64,000 nucleotides of DNA, from NCBI GenBank assembly GCA_021234155.1, contig JAJEKV010000014.1, forward strand, positions 7,767,563 to 7,831,562, read 5' to 3'. The stretch's first letter is position 1. Each line of letters begins with the position of its first letter. The translations under genes and the position numbers were made by a program. This DNA comes from Isoetes taiwanensis (Eukaryota > Streptophyta > Lycopodiopsida > Isoetales > Isoetaceae). Positions 22,974 to 33,000 of this stretch are shown here, piece by piece. The notes beneath the pieces were generated by a model. That model was not told where the DNA came from. It saw only the letters and a list, made by a program, of their open reading frames with translations, and did not search any database.

Positions 22974-23457
22974 TGTAAGATAATATCGATCATGACTTGT
23001 GGATCCTTTCCTAAAGATGCATTAGAATAATGCATAAAATTTATATCCAATGGTCTTAGGTTATATGGTTTTCAATCTTGTAAAATGTTTGAGCGGTGAT
23101 ATGCTATTTCAGAAATAGATAAGTGGCCCAAGTATTTGGAGCCAAGTTATGGTATGTGCTTGAATCAAGCCAGGCCGGCCGGATCTAGCCCATGTGGTCG
23201 GATCCAATATAAATAAGGAGAAATGGGTCTGAAATAAACGGGTGTGAAGAGAATAGGAATCCTAAGGCATTGGCGATTGAAATCCAACCATTAAGAAGTG
23301 ATAGTCAGCCGATGAACAATACATTAACCAATAACAGGTGAACAGTATCATTACTGAACTATTGAGTATATTAACTTCTTTTATAGTCTTGCATATGATC
23401 GTTGCTCAATGATGGAATAAATAAGGTGTTGTCTATGATCAAGTTGAACCCATTACA
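22974..23457 (+). repeat. 3' LTR of the plus-strand copia fragment (484 bp)
   Basis: It begins TGTAAGATAATATCG and ends CCCATTACA, giving TGTAA/TTACA inverted ends. The left boundary is fixed by the polypurine tract. The right boundary is inferred from the inverted end only, since the partner LTR is absent. It contains a TATAAATA box at 23208-23215. Confidence 0.7.
23208..23215 (+). promoter_or_regulatory. TATA box in copia LTR
   Basis: TATAAATA lies about 235 bp into the LTR, the usual place for the retroelement promoter. The transcription start would be some 30 bp downstream. Confidence 0.65.
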
Positions 23458-23471
23458 TTGCAGTTAAGATT

Positions 23472-23915
23472 TTATTGTAAAAGATCCACCTCCGGTGTGA
23501 CATCACTAGTAACAGGTACTCTTAAAATGTACTTCGTAAGAACCAATGCCTGTACCTCTCGAGCTTTTGGAGCGGCAGAACTCTTTAATAGAGGATCATG
23601 ATACATGCCAATCCACACTCGGCTGCCTTTGTCTATAAATTTCATCGCAGAGATGCAATGGTCGATTTGATCCAGAGATACAAAGGCCACTATCCAATAG
23701 AGTTCCTGGTCCATCAGGACGACTATCTGGTCAAGGAATTTTTGGTAATCTTCCCTGCTCCACTTCTTCACGTTCCTAAAGTCACAACCAACAAGACTTG
23801 CCGATGTAATTACAATGCACATGCCTTGAGAGTTGACATGATAGCACTGGAATCGTTTGCTGTCTAATCTATGTCCTTGGTTCATCAATTTTTTATGATA
23901 AGTGTTTAATCCCAC
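23472..23915 (-). CDS. 147-codon open frame, unrecognised (transposon-associated?)
   Basis: An uninterrupted frame with protein-like composition: GMCIVITSASLVGCDFRNV, WSREDYQKFLDQIVVL, ELYWIVAFVSLDQIDHC and GSRVWIGMYHDPLLKS. The alternating hydrophobic strands and tail could suit a Rossmann-like (methyltransferase-type) fold, but no diagnostic motif such as DPPW is visible. It starts inside the left edge of the 0.77-kb tandem repeat and ends just after the copia LTR. Real function unknown. It may be the surviving exon of a larger gene. Confidence 0.4.
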   Translation of the reverse strand: MGLNTYHKKLMNQGHRLDSKRFQCYHVNSQGMCIVITSASLVGCDFRNVKKWSREDYQKFLDQIVVLMDQELYWIVAFVSLDQIDHCISAMKFIDKGSRVWIGMYHDPLLKSSAAPKAREVQALVLTKYILRVPVTSDVTPEVDLLQ

Positions 23916-24626
23916 GATTCTATTGTAATAGCAATAGAACCGACATTCCTTGGATGGGGATGCCCTTCCTCGCCTCTCCTATTTATATGGCTTCATTATT
24001 CTTTTCCAGTCATCGGCGTTCTCTTGAGCTCCTTTTTCATTCTTTCTCTTTTGCCTCCACAAGTTTTCCGCCCCCCTTCACCTTCTATCATATCTGGCTT
24101 GTTGGTTGTATGTACAGTTTTCAAAGTGTTTAGTGTTTGATTATGATTCATTTATGTTGTGGCCCCATGGCCTCTGGGACAGTATTTTCTTAGTCATTTT
24201 TTCAATCGGCGGGTTGTTCCGTCTATGGTATGGCTATGTGGTCGTTGGCTTTGTCTGCATAGTTTCTTTTTCTCGGCGTGGTGTTGTAGCCTACGAGACT
24301 GTACTTGTCATTTATTTTCTCCTCGGCGTGGCGCTGTAGCCTCCGAGGCAGCATTAGCCGGATGTTCTTTCCCGCGACACTTTTTCTGCGGACGGTTTTC
24401 GACTGGTCGGCTGTGTTTCTTCCTTGGTGTGGCCCTGGAGCCTCCGAATGCTATTATATTCTTGATACGCTTTGATGCGTGCCTATGCTTGTAGCTTCTA
24501 ACTTTCTAATGGGTCATTCTCCTTTTCAGACTTTTCAGACTTTTCATTGCAGGTCATTTTCTTGTAGTTCTCTCAGTTGTCAGGGCCATTATGTTGTATT
24601 ATCATCTCACTTCTCGGCAGACGTAT
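23855..24626. repeat. 0.77-kb tandem repeat, copy 1
   Basis: The unit begins GTTTGCTGTCTAATCTATGT and ends CTTCTCGGCAGACGTAT. It is repeated from 24627. The first 500 bp of the two copies are almost identical. The middle, rich in CTCGGCGTGG..GTAGCCTCCGAGG words, differs by many short indels. Confidence 0.93.
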
Positions 24627-25384
24627 GTTTGCTGTCTAATCTATGTCCTTGGTTCATCAATTTTTTATGATAAGTGTTTAATCCCACGATTCTATTGTGA
24701 TAGCAATAGAACCGACATTCCTTGGATGGGGATGCCCTTCCTCGCCTCTCCTATTTATATGGCTTCATTATTCTTTTCCAGTCATCGGCGTTCTCTTGAG
24801 CTCCTTTTTCATTCTTTCTCTTTTGCCTCCACAAGTTTTCCGCCCCCCTCACCTTCTATCATATCTGGCTTGTTGGTTGTATGTACAGTTTTCAAAGTGT
24901 TTAGTGTTTGATTATGATTCATTTATGTTGTGGCCCCATGGCCTCTGGGACAGTATTTTCTTAGTCATTTTTTCAATCGGCGGGTTGTTAAATTACATGG
25001 TATGGCTATGTGGTGGGTGGCACAATACGCATAGTTTCTTTTCACCGTGGTGTTGCCAGCCTCGGTACGTACTTGTCATTTATTTTCTCCTCGGCGTGGC
25101 GAACGTAGCCTCCGGCGGCATTAGGCTGGATGTTCTTTCGCGACACTTTTTTAGCGGGGCCGGTTTAGAGCTACGTGGTACGTGTTTCTTCCTTGGTGTA
25201 GCCACGGGCCTCGAGATGCTATTATATTCTTGATCGCTTTGATGCGTGCCTATGCTTGTAATAACTTTCTAATGGGTCATTCTCCTTTTGAGACTTCCGG
25301 ACATTGCAGGTCATTTTCTTGTAGTTCTCTCAGTTGTCAGGGCCATTATGTTGTATTATCATCTCACTTCTCGGCAGACGTATG
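24627..25384. repeat. 0.77-kb tandem repeat, copy 2
   Basis: Second copy of the unit at 23855, slightly shorter. Differences are clustered in the GC-rich centre (about 24985-25250). Flanks match for hundreds of bases with very few changes. Confidence 0.93.
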
Positions 25385-25411
25385 CTAGCGGCATTCTTCG
25401 AGAGCGTTGAC

Positions 25412-25482
25412 GACCGTTTCTCATTAGGGTTTTCCTCGAAAACCCGAAAGGGCGAGGTTTTTCATCCCAATGAGAAACGGTC
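25412..25482. repeat. 71-nt hairpin with 14-bp perfect outer arms
   Basis: GACCGTTTCTCATT at the left pairs exactly with AATGAGAAACGGTC at the right. Partial pairing (GGGTTTTCCTCG with CGAGGTTTTTC) continues inward. It lies 28 bp beyond the tandem repeat. The size and fold are in the range of a plant small-RNA precursor or a very small fold-back element. Confidence 0.8.
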
Positions 25483-25970
25483 GCCAGTTGGTCTCATTTT
25501 TGCATAGACCCAGTGCCAGATGAATCATCTTTGATCGTGTAGCCCTTAGTTTCGTTGTGCTCTCGATGTTGTCTAGTTTTGGAGCACTCAATTTCAAGTT
25601 TTTCAGAAGTTCTACCCGAGTAGGGGAATCATTTTGTACTCAACGACTTTACAAAGCTCAATATCGGCCACTTGATTGTATCATAGGACCCATCCTAGGA
25701 ATGTAGTAATATGGTTCACACTGAACTAACAAGGTTTTTACATGGTATAGGATGAATATGACAACACTATAATTGCACCAACTTGGAACAAGGAATTGAA
25801 AGCTCTAAATAGCAATATTGAATGCCAAGTAATGCAATACAAATCTTATTGCGCTGCTTCAAGGATTATGTAGTGCACAAGATAATTCTGAAGAAGGAGG
25901 CTCTAAAAATTGAAGAAGATTACTCGGCAGTTGCTCACTTGGGGTTCAGTGATGGCTTGCGCAGATTCTT
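25483..25970. other. No recognised gene
   Basis: A possible plus-strand exon (after a TAG acceptor at about 25750, DEYDNTIIAPTWNKELKALN) continues in another frame to about 26020, but I cannot assign it. No repeats seen. Confidence 0.4.
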
Positions 25971-25971
25971 A

Positions 25972-26640
25972 TTAGTGTTGACAAATTGTATAAGAGCAAA
26001 TGATCAAGTCAAAGATGTCGTATAACAACAACAACTGCCTGCCATTGCGTATAACATGGTTGTCATTTGATATCCTTGGCCAAGCCACCTCTGCAAGGTT
26101 CAGCTGCAACACATCCTCTACCAAGGGTTCAACTTTTGAGACCTGCTCAGCCCCCTTGCGTGCATTAAAGTCTTCAAGCAATAGGATCTTGCCCAATTGT
26201 TTGTGTTGTTGTATGCCATCATATAGATCGACATAGGACTCCAATCTATCCACATCCGAGTGAGTGTTATAGAAGTTGTTCTCGGCATGTGGAAAATAGC
26301 ATGCTTCCACAAAGAGGAGGTTACCACTGCCATGCTGCACGCGTATCTACAAGTAGCGATTGTGCCTGTCTGTCTTGTGCAGAGAGATTGACTGTATCAA
26401 GGCTGCATGATAGTAGCAAGCAACCCCCCATGTCCACGCTTTTCTATGCACTCGTTGAACACTAAGAAATACAGATAGCCTGGGAATTCTGGCAGTCTGT
26501 GCCATGCATATTCCCATGTTTCCATGAGGAAAATTGGATCTATATCTGATGCAATAGAGTTGAGACTCTCTCCTTTGTACCAAGGGAAGCCTCAACAGTA
26601 CCAGGACAGCATATGGAGGCACAATTCCTATTTGTCAGCA
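25972..26640 (-). pseudogene. LINE ORF2, apurinic-like endonuclease domain (broken)
   Basis: The minus strand encodes an endonuclease/exonuclease/phosphatase-type domain in shifting frames: FLMETWEYAWHRLPEFPGY near 26480-26540, RGHGGLLA and GVACYYHAALIQSISLHKTD near 26350-26440, then NLLFVEACYFPHAENNFY and KILLLEDFNARKG (equivalent of the GDFNA motif). In non-LTR retrotransposons this nicks target DNA to start reverse transcription. The reverse transcriptase itself is missing: homology ends at about 25.97 kb. It directly follows ORF1-like sequence. Confidence 0.82.
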
Positions 26641-26704
26641 TCTAGGGAAGTCTCAACAGTACCAAGACACCATATGGAGGCACAATTTCTATTTGTCAGC
26701 ATTA
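26583..26704. repeat. 61-bp tandem duplication
   Basis: AGGGAAGCCTCAACAGTACC and the next 41 bp recur at 26644 with five or so substitutions. It falls at the start of the LINE endonuclease region and helps to break its frame. Confidence 0.88.
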
Positions 26705-27657
26705 GATGTAGATGGCGAGGCATTGCGGTGGCAGCAGGGGGAGTAGTGTGGGATTGAGCAGGAATTGCTGGAATAGTTGGAGCAATGGGAGCAAGAAGGA
26801 CGTGGGGAGCTGGCAAAGCGAATGCACTAGCAGAGGTAGTGGGAGTGGTTGCGGCAGTTGCTTGGGCGGTAGCTGTAGGAGCAACAATTCCTATAGTGGC
26901 ATCAACAGGGCCTTTGGGTGCAGCAGTAGCATGATGTAGCACATCTGTGACCTCAACAGATGCTGGTCTGAAAATTTGCAGCTTGCCTTGCACTAGTCCT
27001 GCGGCGAGACTCTTGTTACATCGAGGTGAGATCCTGACCAACATACAGGGTGGTCCATTTCAATTGCCTGCCCTGATGCAAGATTGCCGCTTGCACTTGT
27101 GTGTCTGCAACTGTGAATATGACAATGCGTGGGCAGTCAAGGGATTGAGCACCAAGACGGCTTGCCCCTGCAATGTCTACTGGTGTCTGAAATGTCATGC
27201 GAGAGAGGACCTGATCCTTGAGGCGCTTAGTGAGATGCTTTCTTGCCTCCTCTGAGAGTCCATGAACACCACATTGTGACGTTTCCAGCCTAGCTCTTGT
27301 TGCTCGCTGAGCCTGAGAGCAACATTGGCTGCCTGAACATGCGATGTATGCTACCTACGAGGTGCAGGTTGTGTATGGCAAGGGGGGTGTGGTGGTCGGG
27401 TGGAGCAACTACTGTCTGATTGGGGTAATTGATAGAAGTGGCTCTCCACTCTTGAAGCCGGGAGCTTAGCTCTTGCTGGAGCAACTTTTGCCTTGCCATC
27501 TCGTGTATGCACTATTGTAACTGCTCATGAACCTCAACATAGAAGCCTTTACTCTGCTGGTCGACGACTGCCCACAGCTCTTATATAATCCAAATCTCGA
27601 ACAACAGAGCTGTGTTCTAGCCGCTGTAGCCGGGAGTTAACTGTAGTGTCCCCTGGT
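26705..27657 (-). pseudogene. LINE ORF1-like protein, main part
   Basis: Read on the minus strand: a coiled-coil-like leucine pattern (NSRLQRLEHSSVVRDL, then QKLLQQELSSRLQEW), an RNA-recognition-like segment (DIAGASRLGAQSLDCPRI, then VQAAILHQGRQLKWTTLYVG and DLTSM), and a Pro/Ala/Thr-rich tail at 26.70-26.95 kb. Coiled coil, then RRM with a final DLT is the layout of ORF1p of plant LINEs, which packages the RNA. Frameshifts break it. Its 5' part is displaced to about 40.82-41.0 kb by the gypsy insertion. Confidence 0.68.
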
Positions 27658-29219
27658 GTGACGTCCCCTACTCGTATACGGTGCACTCACCGTATACAAA
27701 CAGGAGTTCTTCCCCCACACCAGCTCCATGCTGATACAGGGCCCTCCACATATCACTGCACCCGTAACGAGTCCCAGTGGGAAGAGTGAAGGTGTCATTC
27801 TACCCCGTCTCCCTCAGGGCCTACCTAGCTGCGGAAGCGTAAACATACATGTCAGTAGCACATACATCAACATCCTGTGACCATCTCGAAGGATGGTCCT
27901 CCTCATATCTGCATAGACAAAGATCAGCACATCACATAGGGGATTCTACCCAAGGCTCAGACTCAAGGGGTGACTGACGGCTTGGGTCTCCAGAGTTCTT
28001 TGCAGACAGAATTCATGGCAATGGATTTGGCTGGCATAAGAACATGGCACAGGGTTGTCCACTCCATCCGCCCCTCCTGTGCACACTTTGCAGAGTAGGC
28101 TGAAAAGTGTTGGGACCTGACTGTAGCCCGCCGGATGCATAGCCGAAGGGGCTATTCCTGGGTCTCATCCTCCCAGTTCCGATGGGGCAGGTAGGGATCA
28201 CTCCCTCCAGAGATCTACATGCTGACTCAAGGTGACTAGAGGGAGGGCCCCTTTGATTCGTTCATTTGAACCCACCGGGAAGTGTACACCACTTCACGGT
28301 GTCGAGCCCATGCCTCACCCGCTTTCGGTGGTAAGCCATTAGACCTAGTCACAATGATCCCGGTGAGGCTTTACACACGGGGGTCGTTCAAGAGTCGAAC
28401 ATGAACCTCCTTCTTAGCCCGGTCGGCCCCTTCACCCACAACCAGGTGTGTGGCTTTTGTACACAGGCGAAACTACAAGTGTGCTAGAGAGGCTACTCTA
28501 GGAGCATCAACTACAAGCTTTGGGGCCTCTACCCCCTTCCCAATACAAGGAGTTCACGGAGATACATCATCCAAATACATCAGGAAGAACTAAAGAACTA
28601 GATCTAATCATAGAGTTAGGTTCTTTAGTTAGTGTCCGAGATCTACGATCTAGATAGCTGCTATGGGCAATTTAATAGTCTAAACCTACCGATTCTATGA
28701 CTAGAAGGCGGTTTAAGCTATTAAATTGACCAAATACCTGATCCTTGAGTGGCTCCTCCCGACTGAGTTCAACCATCCCTGCTGAAATGAGCGATTCGGG
28801 GGAACCGATGGTGCAATTCGCTTGGCGGTCGGGAGGCGGTTTTGGCTCTGGGGCAGCCAAACCGAGCTCTAAAACCCTAAGGACGAAAAACTAGCAAGCT
28901 AGGGTTTTCCTACCCTAAATAGACATGGGGTTTAGGCTAGGGTTTCCAATTACCCAATTTGGCATGTGGGATAATTGGAAAGGCCCCACTTGCCTTTAAT
29001 GGCTAGGTGGCAAAATATGCCAACATGGAAAGGTGTGCCCTCATTAATGTGCACATGTGCACATTAATAATATATGAACACTCCTAGCAAGTTGCCCCTA
29101 GGGCTACTTTACCCGCTATCCGCTTGGCGTTACCGCGTCGGTCGGAGTGGCGTATGCGGCGATTGGCGCTAGATGCGATATCGTCCCGGGACCGTATTAT
29201 CTTGTCTTGGAACGTCACA
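27658..29219 (-). repeat. Gypsy 3' LTR (1562 bp)
   Basis: Starts TGTGACGTCCCC and ends GGAACGTCACA on the plus strand, so both ends carry TGTGACG inverted. It aligns with 39265-40817. The stretches 28541-28740 and 28861-29100 are nearly identical to the other LTR, whereas 27658-27840, 28100-28300, 28780-28860 and 29100-29219 differ by clusters of short indels. A segment of about 35 bp near 27800 is missing from the other LTR. It contains a 26-bp perfect palindrome at 29043-29068. Confidence 0.95.
29043..29068. promoter_or_regulatory. 26-bp perfect palindrome in the LTR
   Basis: ATTAATGTGCACA followed by its exact reverse complement. The same palindrome is at 40642-40667 in the other LTR. Being about 150 bp inside the upstream end of the LTR (U3), it is a plausible dimeric transcription-factor site. 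I see no direct proof of function. Confidence 0.6.
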
Positions 29220-29234
29220 TTCTCCCCACCTTTG
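29220..29234 (-). other. Gypsy polypurine tract
   Basis: On the minus strand AAAGGTGGGGAGAA directly precedes the LTR start TGTGACG, as needed for plus-strand priming. A second, very similar tract (CCAAGGTGGGGAGAC, minus) lies at about 29262-29276, 40 bp upstream. Confidence 0.85.
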
Positions 29235-30083
29235 AAATGATCGCATCCCGCGGCATCATGGGTCTCCCCACCTTGGGATCTTCCTAATCTGCAATCTGCA
29301 ATCAACGTGATGCATACAATATAATAGTTATACATTTACCAGGATTACCCTAAGGTAATATTTTTAAAACATTATCACGTCATCATACTATGGAATACTT
29401 AACAATTCACAACATCATTAAACAAGGTATTCACTATCTTAAGTTAGACAAAATTTCAACATTTCATATCTATAATTATTGTCCGAGGTACTCTTCATTC
29501 CTTGCAACACATTCTAACAAAACTTGTGTTGCAAGTCTTCGTAGCTCGACCTCCTTGCCCTCCGGAGCGCTCTACTGGCCTGCAGGTCGACACTACGTTA
29601 GTACCGTTTTAATTATTTAATAAATTTTGGTTATATGGTGACCAACCCACCTATCTACATGAATGCATGGCTAATCTCCCGGCGTAGGAAGAGGATGAAT
29701 CTTCCATAATGGCCGTGGAGACAGCGTCTATATGCCTATATGCCGCTCATGCCTACACCTCTAGTTGCCCAGCGTGGAGGATATCCTTCTCGCGTGGGGG
29801 GCGTGAAGGATGGATTCCTCCTATCAAAGCATATATGGGGCTAAAGGTGCTTTCCCTATCAATGCATTCCTTAATGACCTCCTTTCTCTCGAGGTCGTCT
29901 ACTTCCGTGGAACAGAAGTAGACTTTCTAATCTACCTTCCACTCACCCGATCTGAAACGCGGTCATGCCTACATTGACATTACACCACGCCCTAGAGATC
30001 ACCGTAGTGGTCTCATCATCGGTAACAACGCATGCGACCCATACCAAGCATAGGTGGCATGCGTAGATTAATCTATGCAAGAA
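29235..30083 (-). other. Gypsy 3' untranslated region
   Basis: Between the end of the chromodomain ORF (30084) and the LTR there is about 850 bp without long frames. This is longer than usual for a chromovirus. It includes the second purine tract at about 29262-29276. Nothing else recognised. Confidence 0.6.
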
Positions 30084-30743
30084 TTAATCTACACAAATCG
30101 ACATGCCTGAGCCGATTTCTTCGGAGATGACCTTGCCGTCCCATTGCTCCATAAACTGTGGGTACTGCTTTACTAAATCCTTCTTAAGTACCCACGTCGC
30201 GTCTTCCACTGGCAAGTGTTTCCACTTGACCAAGTATTGGAGGAACTCCGACCTCCTTGTCTTCTTGAAAGCTTTATCAAGAATCATTTCTGGAACTATT
30301 TCCAGCTGCTCCTCCGTCATTTCCAACAACGTTGGAGTGTCCAAGACTTCGTCTGGATTTGGAGTATGCTTCTTCAACAAACTCACGTGGAAGACCTTAT
30401 GAATCTTTAGGTGTGCTGGCAAATCCAACTTGTAGGATTGATTACCTACTCTCTTGATTATTCTGAAGGGTCCAGCCCACCTTGGAGCAAGCTTCTTGCA
30501 ATTGCCAATCCTGAGCTTTGCCTGCTTCACCTTTATCTTGAGCCATACATCATCTCCAACTTTGAACTCTCTGACTGTTCGATGCTTATCGGCGATGCTT
30601 TTCTGACGACTTCTTGCTGCTAGCAGATAACCTCGAACTTCTTCCACGAGCTGCTGCATATCGGCCAACATCTGCTGCGAAACTTCTACTTTTGACACGG
30701 GGTTGTGCCAAGTGTAATGCGGAGTTAGGCAAGCGATAGCCAT
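30084..30743 (-). CDS. Gypsy integrase C-terminus with GPY/F region and chromodomain
   Basis: An uninterrupted 219-codon frame. It has the basic SRQKSIADKHR and VGDDVWLKI segment, the GPF motif (APRWAGPFRIIKRVGNQSYK), the conserved AHLKIHKVFHVSLLKKH, then a chromodomain: EFLQYLVKWKHLPVEDATW and LVKQYPQF. In chromoviruses this domain reads histone methylation and steers insertion to heterochromatin. The stop follows soon after the domain. It is the best-preserved segment of the element. The frame upstream (integrase core) is shifted, so in the full polyprotein this ORF is a downstream fragment. Confidence 0.93.
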   Translation of the reverse strand: MAIACLTPHYTWHNPVSKVEVSQQMLADMQQLVEEVRGYLLAARSRQKSIADKHRTVREFKVGDDVWLKIKVKQAKLRIGNCKKLAPRWAGPFRIIKRVGNQSYKLDLPAHLKIHKVFHVSLLKKHTPNPDEVLDTPTLLEMTEEQLEIVPEMILDKAFKKTRRSEFLQYLVKWKHLPVEDATWVLKKDLVKQYPQFMEQWDGKVISEEIGSGMSICVD

Positions 30744-31367
30744 AATTGATCATAAATGGCGACATTTGGGATGATTCCTCGCTTGGTGCTATTGTATGCA
30801 AACTCCACCAAGTGAATGAATTCTTCCCACATACTTTGCTTATTCGGACATAGTTTCGTAGCATGTCTTCTAAGATCTGTTGGTCCGCTCTCCGCGGCCA
30901 TCCGTCGAGGATGATACCGCGTGCTCATGGATAGCTTGGTCTGAATCGTCATAAAGAGGTCTTGCCAAAAGGCACTCATGAACCGGATCCCCTCGTGGGA
31001 GATAATCTCCCTTGGCATGCCATGAAGCCCGAAGATCTCTTTGGTGAAGAGCTTTCTTTGTATCCATAGTCAGATCGTGGTCCCGCAAGGCACAAAATGT
31101 GCCATCTTCGACAACTTAATCGACCACTACCATCAAGGCATCCTTGCCTCTCGGCCGTTCTGGGAGTCCTGTGATGAAATCCATGCTGATTACCTCCCAC
31201 TTAGCGTTTGGCACCGCTAATGGCTCTAATGCCCACGAATTGAAGCTGCTTCGCCCCGTCTGCGGGCATAGTGACATTCCTTGATGTAGCGAAGCTATTT
31301 GCTTCTTCATTCCTGGCCAATAATAGCTGCTGCGCAAGACTTTGAAATATGTTTTCATGAATCGCAT
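30744..31367 (-). pseudogene. Gypsy integrase zinc-binding and catalytic core (frameshifted)
   Basis: Core motifs occur in three frames: YYWPGMKKQIASL, WEVISMDFITGLPERPRGKD (first Asp), MPREIISHEGIRFMSAFW where the second catalytic Asp is expected but reads His, and YHPR then DGRGERTNR (Glu of the triad), followed by WEEFIHLVEFAYNSTK. An integrase with His in place of Asp would be dead. Since a one-base change restores a normal-looking reading, the His may be a sequence error. HHCC residues are only partly visible near 31.3-31.4 kb. Confidence 0.85.
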
Positions 31368-32100
31368 GGCCAGCTATTGGGCTGTTTAGCGTGTCATGGA
31401 GGATCAACTTCCTTACACCCGATGATTCAGGTACGCACAACTTGTTCTTATGGTATAACAGGTTGCCTTCCTTCTTATAATGCTTGAAGGCCTCCCGCTC
31501 TTTATCTGTTCTAGCCTCCTTAGAGAGGCTTGCCCATACTTCCCTGAAATCCACATCCGTTGGCAAGGACTCTTCAATCTTCTTACCAAAGTCACTGGAG
31601 AGCGTCGAAATTGCATTGCAATGCACTCTAGTTGTCAGGGGATGCCTTGAAAGCGCATCTGCTACCACATTGAGCTTCCCCGGCTTGTAGACTATATCAA
31701 AGTCATATTCTTCGAGGAACTCCATCCATCTTCGTTGCCTCAGGTTAAGGTGTGGTTGCGTGAATACATATTGGAGGCTCTGATGGTCGGTATCCAGTTG
31801 GAACTTCCTTCCCAAGAGATAGTGCCTCCATATTCTTAATGCCCTGACAACCGCAAGCAATTCCTGATCGTGCGTTGGGTAGCGTGTCTCGGCGTCGTTC
31901 ATCTTTCTGGAATCATACGCTACCACACGCTCTTCTTGCATAAGCACTGCACCTGTAGCTATCTTACTCGCGTCTGTTGCTACAAGCTTATCTTTCTCCG
32001 GGTCCGGCAAGGTCAGGACAGGGGCTGTCGTCAGAGCTTCTTTCAACAATTCAAACCCCTTTTGGGCTTTCTTGTGCCAATGCTCTACCCAATCTTTCAC
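31201..32100 (-). CDS. Gypsy RNase H and start of integrase
   Basis: A 299-codon frame with a clear Ty3 RNase H: VLTLPDPEKDKLVATDASKI (first Asp), GAVLMQEERVVAYDSRKM, YPTHDQELLAVVRALRIWRH (catalytic Glu), LDTDHQSLQYVFTQ (Asp), RQRRWMEFLEEYDFDIVYK and NVVADALSRHP. After a linker it enters the integrase zinc finger (LILHDTLNSPIAGHA), then shifts frame. RNase H degrades the RNA template after copying. Confidence 0.93.
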   Translation of the reverse strand: MKDWVEHWHKKAQKGFELLKEALTTAPVLTLPDPEKDKLVATDASKIATGAVLMQEERVVAYDSRKMNDAETRYPTHDQELLAVVRALRIWRHYLLGRKFQLDTDHQSLQYVFTQPHLNLRQRRWMEFLEEYDFDIVYKPGKLNVVADALSRHPLTTRVHCNAISTLSSDFGKKIEESLPTDVDFREVWASLSKEARTDKEREAFKHYKKEGNLLYHKNKLCVPESSGVRKLILHDTLNSPIAGHAIHENIFQSLAQQLLLARNEEANSFATSRNVTMPADGAKQLQFVGIRAISGAKR

Positions 32101-33000
32101 CTTCTCTGCCCCTCGTCCGTCTCACGTTAATCCGGGGCTGCTATCTTAGCAAAGTTCTTCACGAACTTCTGTAGTAGTACTGCTAGACCGAGAAAACTTC
32201 GACCTCGTGCACATTCTTGGGCCCCGCCTTTGAATCAACTTGCCTCAATCTTGGCGGGGTCCGCCGAGATGCCTTCTGCCCGAGATCACATGACCAAGGT
32301 ATTCCACCTTTCTCATGTTCGCGGTGGCACTTTGACAATTTCCATGCATAACCGGTGCCTCTTCAACTTCTCTAGCACCCTTCTTAAGTGTTGCACGTGC
32401 TCTTCAAGGGATCTGCTATACACCAAAATGTCATCAAAGAAAACAATCACAAAGGTGTCCAGGAACTCCCTGAAGATATCGTTCATGAGCCTCATGAACG
32501 TTGCGGGGGCATTTGATAAGCCGAAAGGCATCACTGCGTGAACTCATAATGCCCATATACTGCGTCCCGAAGGCGGTCTTGTGGATATCTTCCTCCTTTA
32601 TCCAGATATCGATGATAACCTGACCTTAAGTCGATTTTGGAGAAGATCTTTGCTCCTTGAAGCTGATCCATCAAGTCGCCCGATCTTGGAAGCGCATACT
32701 TGTTCTTAATGGTGTGCTTATTTAGCTGTCTATAGTCTATGCACATCCTCAAGGATCCATCCTTCTTCTTGACAAAAGAATGGGCGCCCAAAGCGGTGAG
32801 ACACTAGGTCTAATGAAACCTAGGTCGAAAGCAGCTCCCGCAGAATCGCTTCTTCAGCTCAGGACAACTCTGCGTTGTCATTCTATATGGAGCCTTGCTT
32901 GTAGGCTTTGTTCCCGGTTCGAGTGCTATCTCGCACTCGACTCCCCTATAAGGAGGGAGCTGCTTGATCTCATCTGGAAAGAGATCGTGGAACTCCGTGA
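32101..33000 (-). pseudogene. Gypsy reverse transcriptase (frameshifted)
   Basis: The fingers begin in the frame shared with the protease (LPPYRGVECEIALEPGTKPT, KAPYRM). They continue at 32791 ([33 protein letters not shown] with the first Asp) and 32534 ([20 protein letters not shown], then [14 protein letters not shown], the YxDD equivalent FDDI). Connection to RNase H (about 32100-32230) is poorly readable. At least three frameshifts are present. All catalytic motifs are intact at residue level. Confidence 0.92.

Noticed and set aside
26712-27255. Plus-strand Gly/Ser-rich frames at 26.7-27.2 kb
   Set aside because: Complement of the Pro/Ala-rich LINE ORF1 tail. Low-complexity composition, no start or splice context.
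28861-28930. Telomere-like AAACCCTAA words in the LTR
   Set aside because: Only isolated copies of the heptamer, no tandem array. Such words are common in plant promoters.
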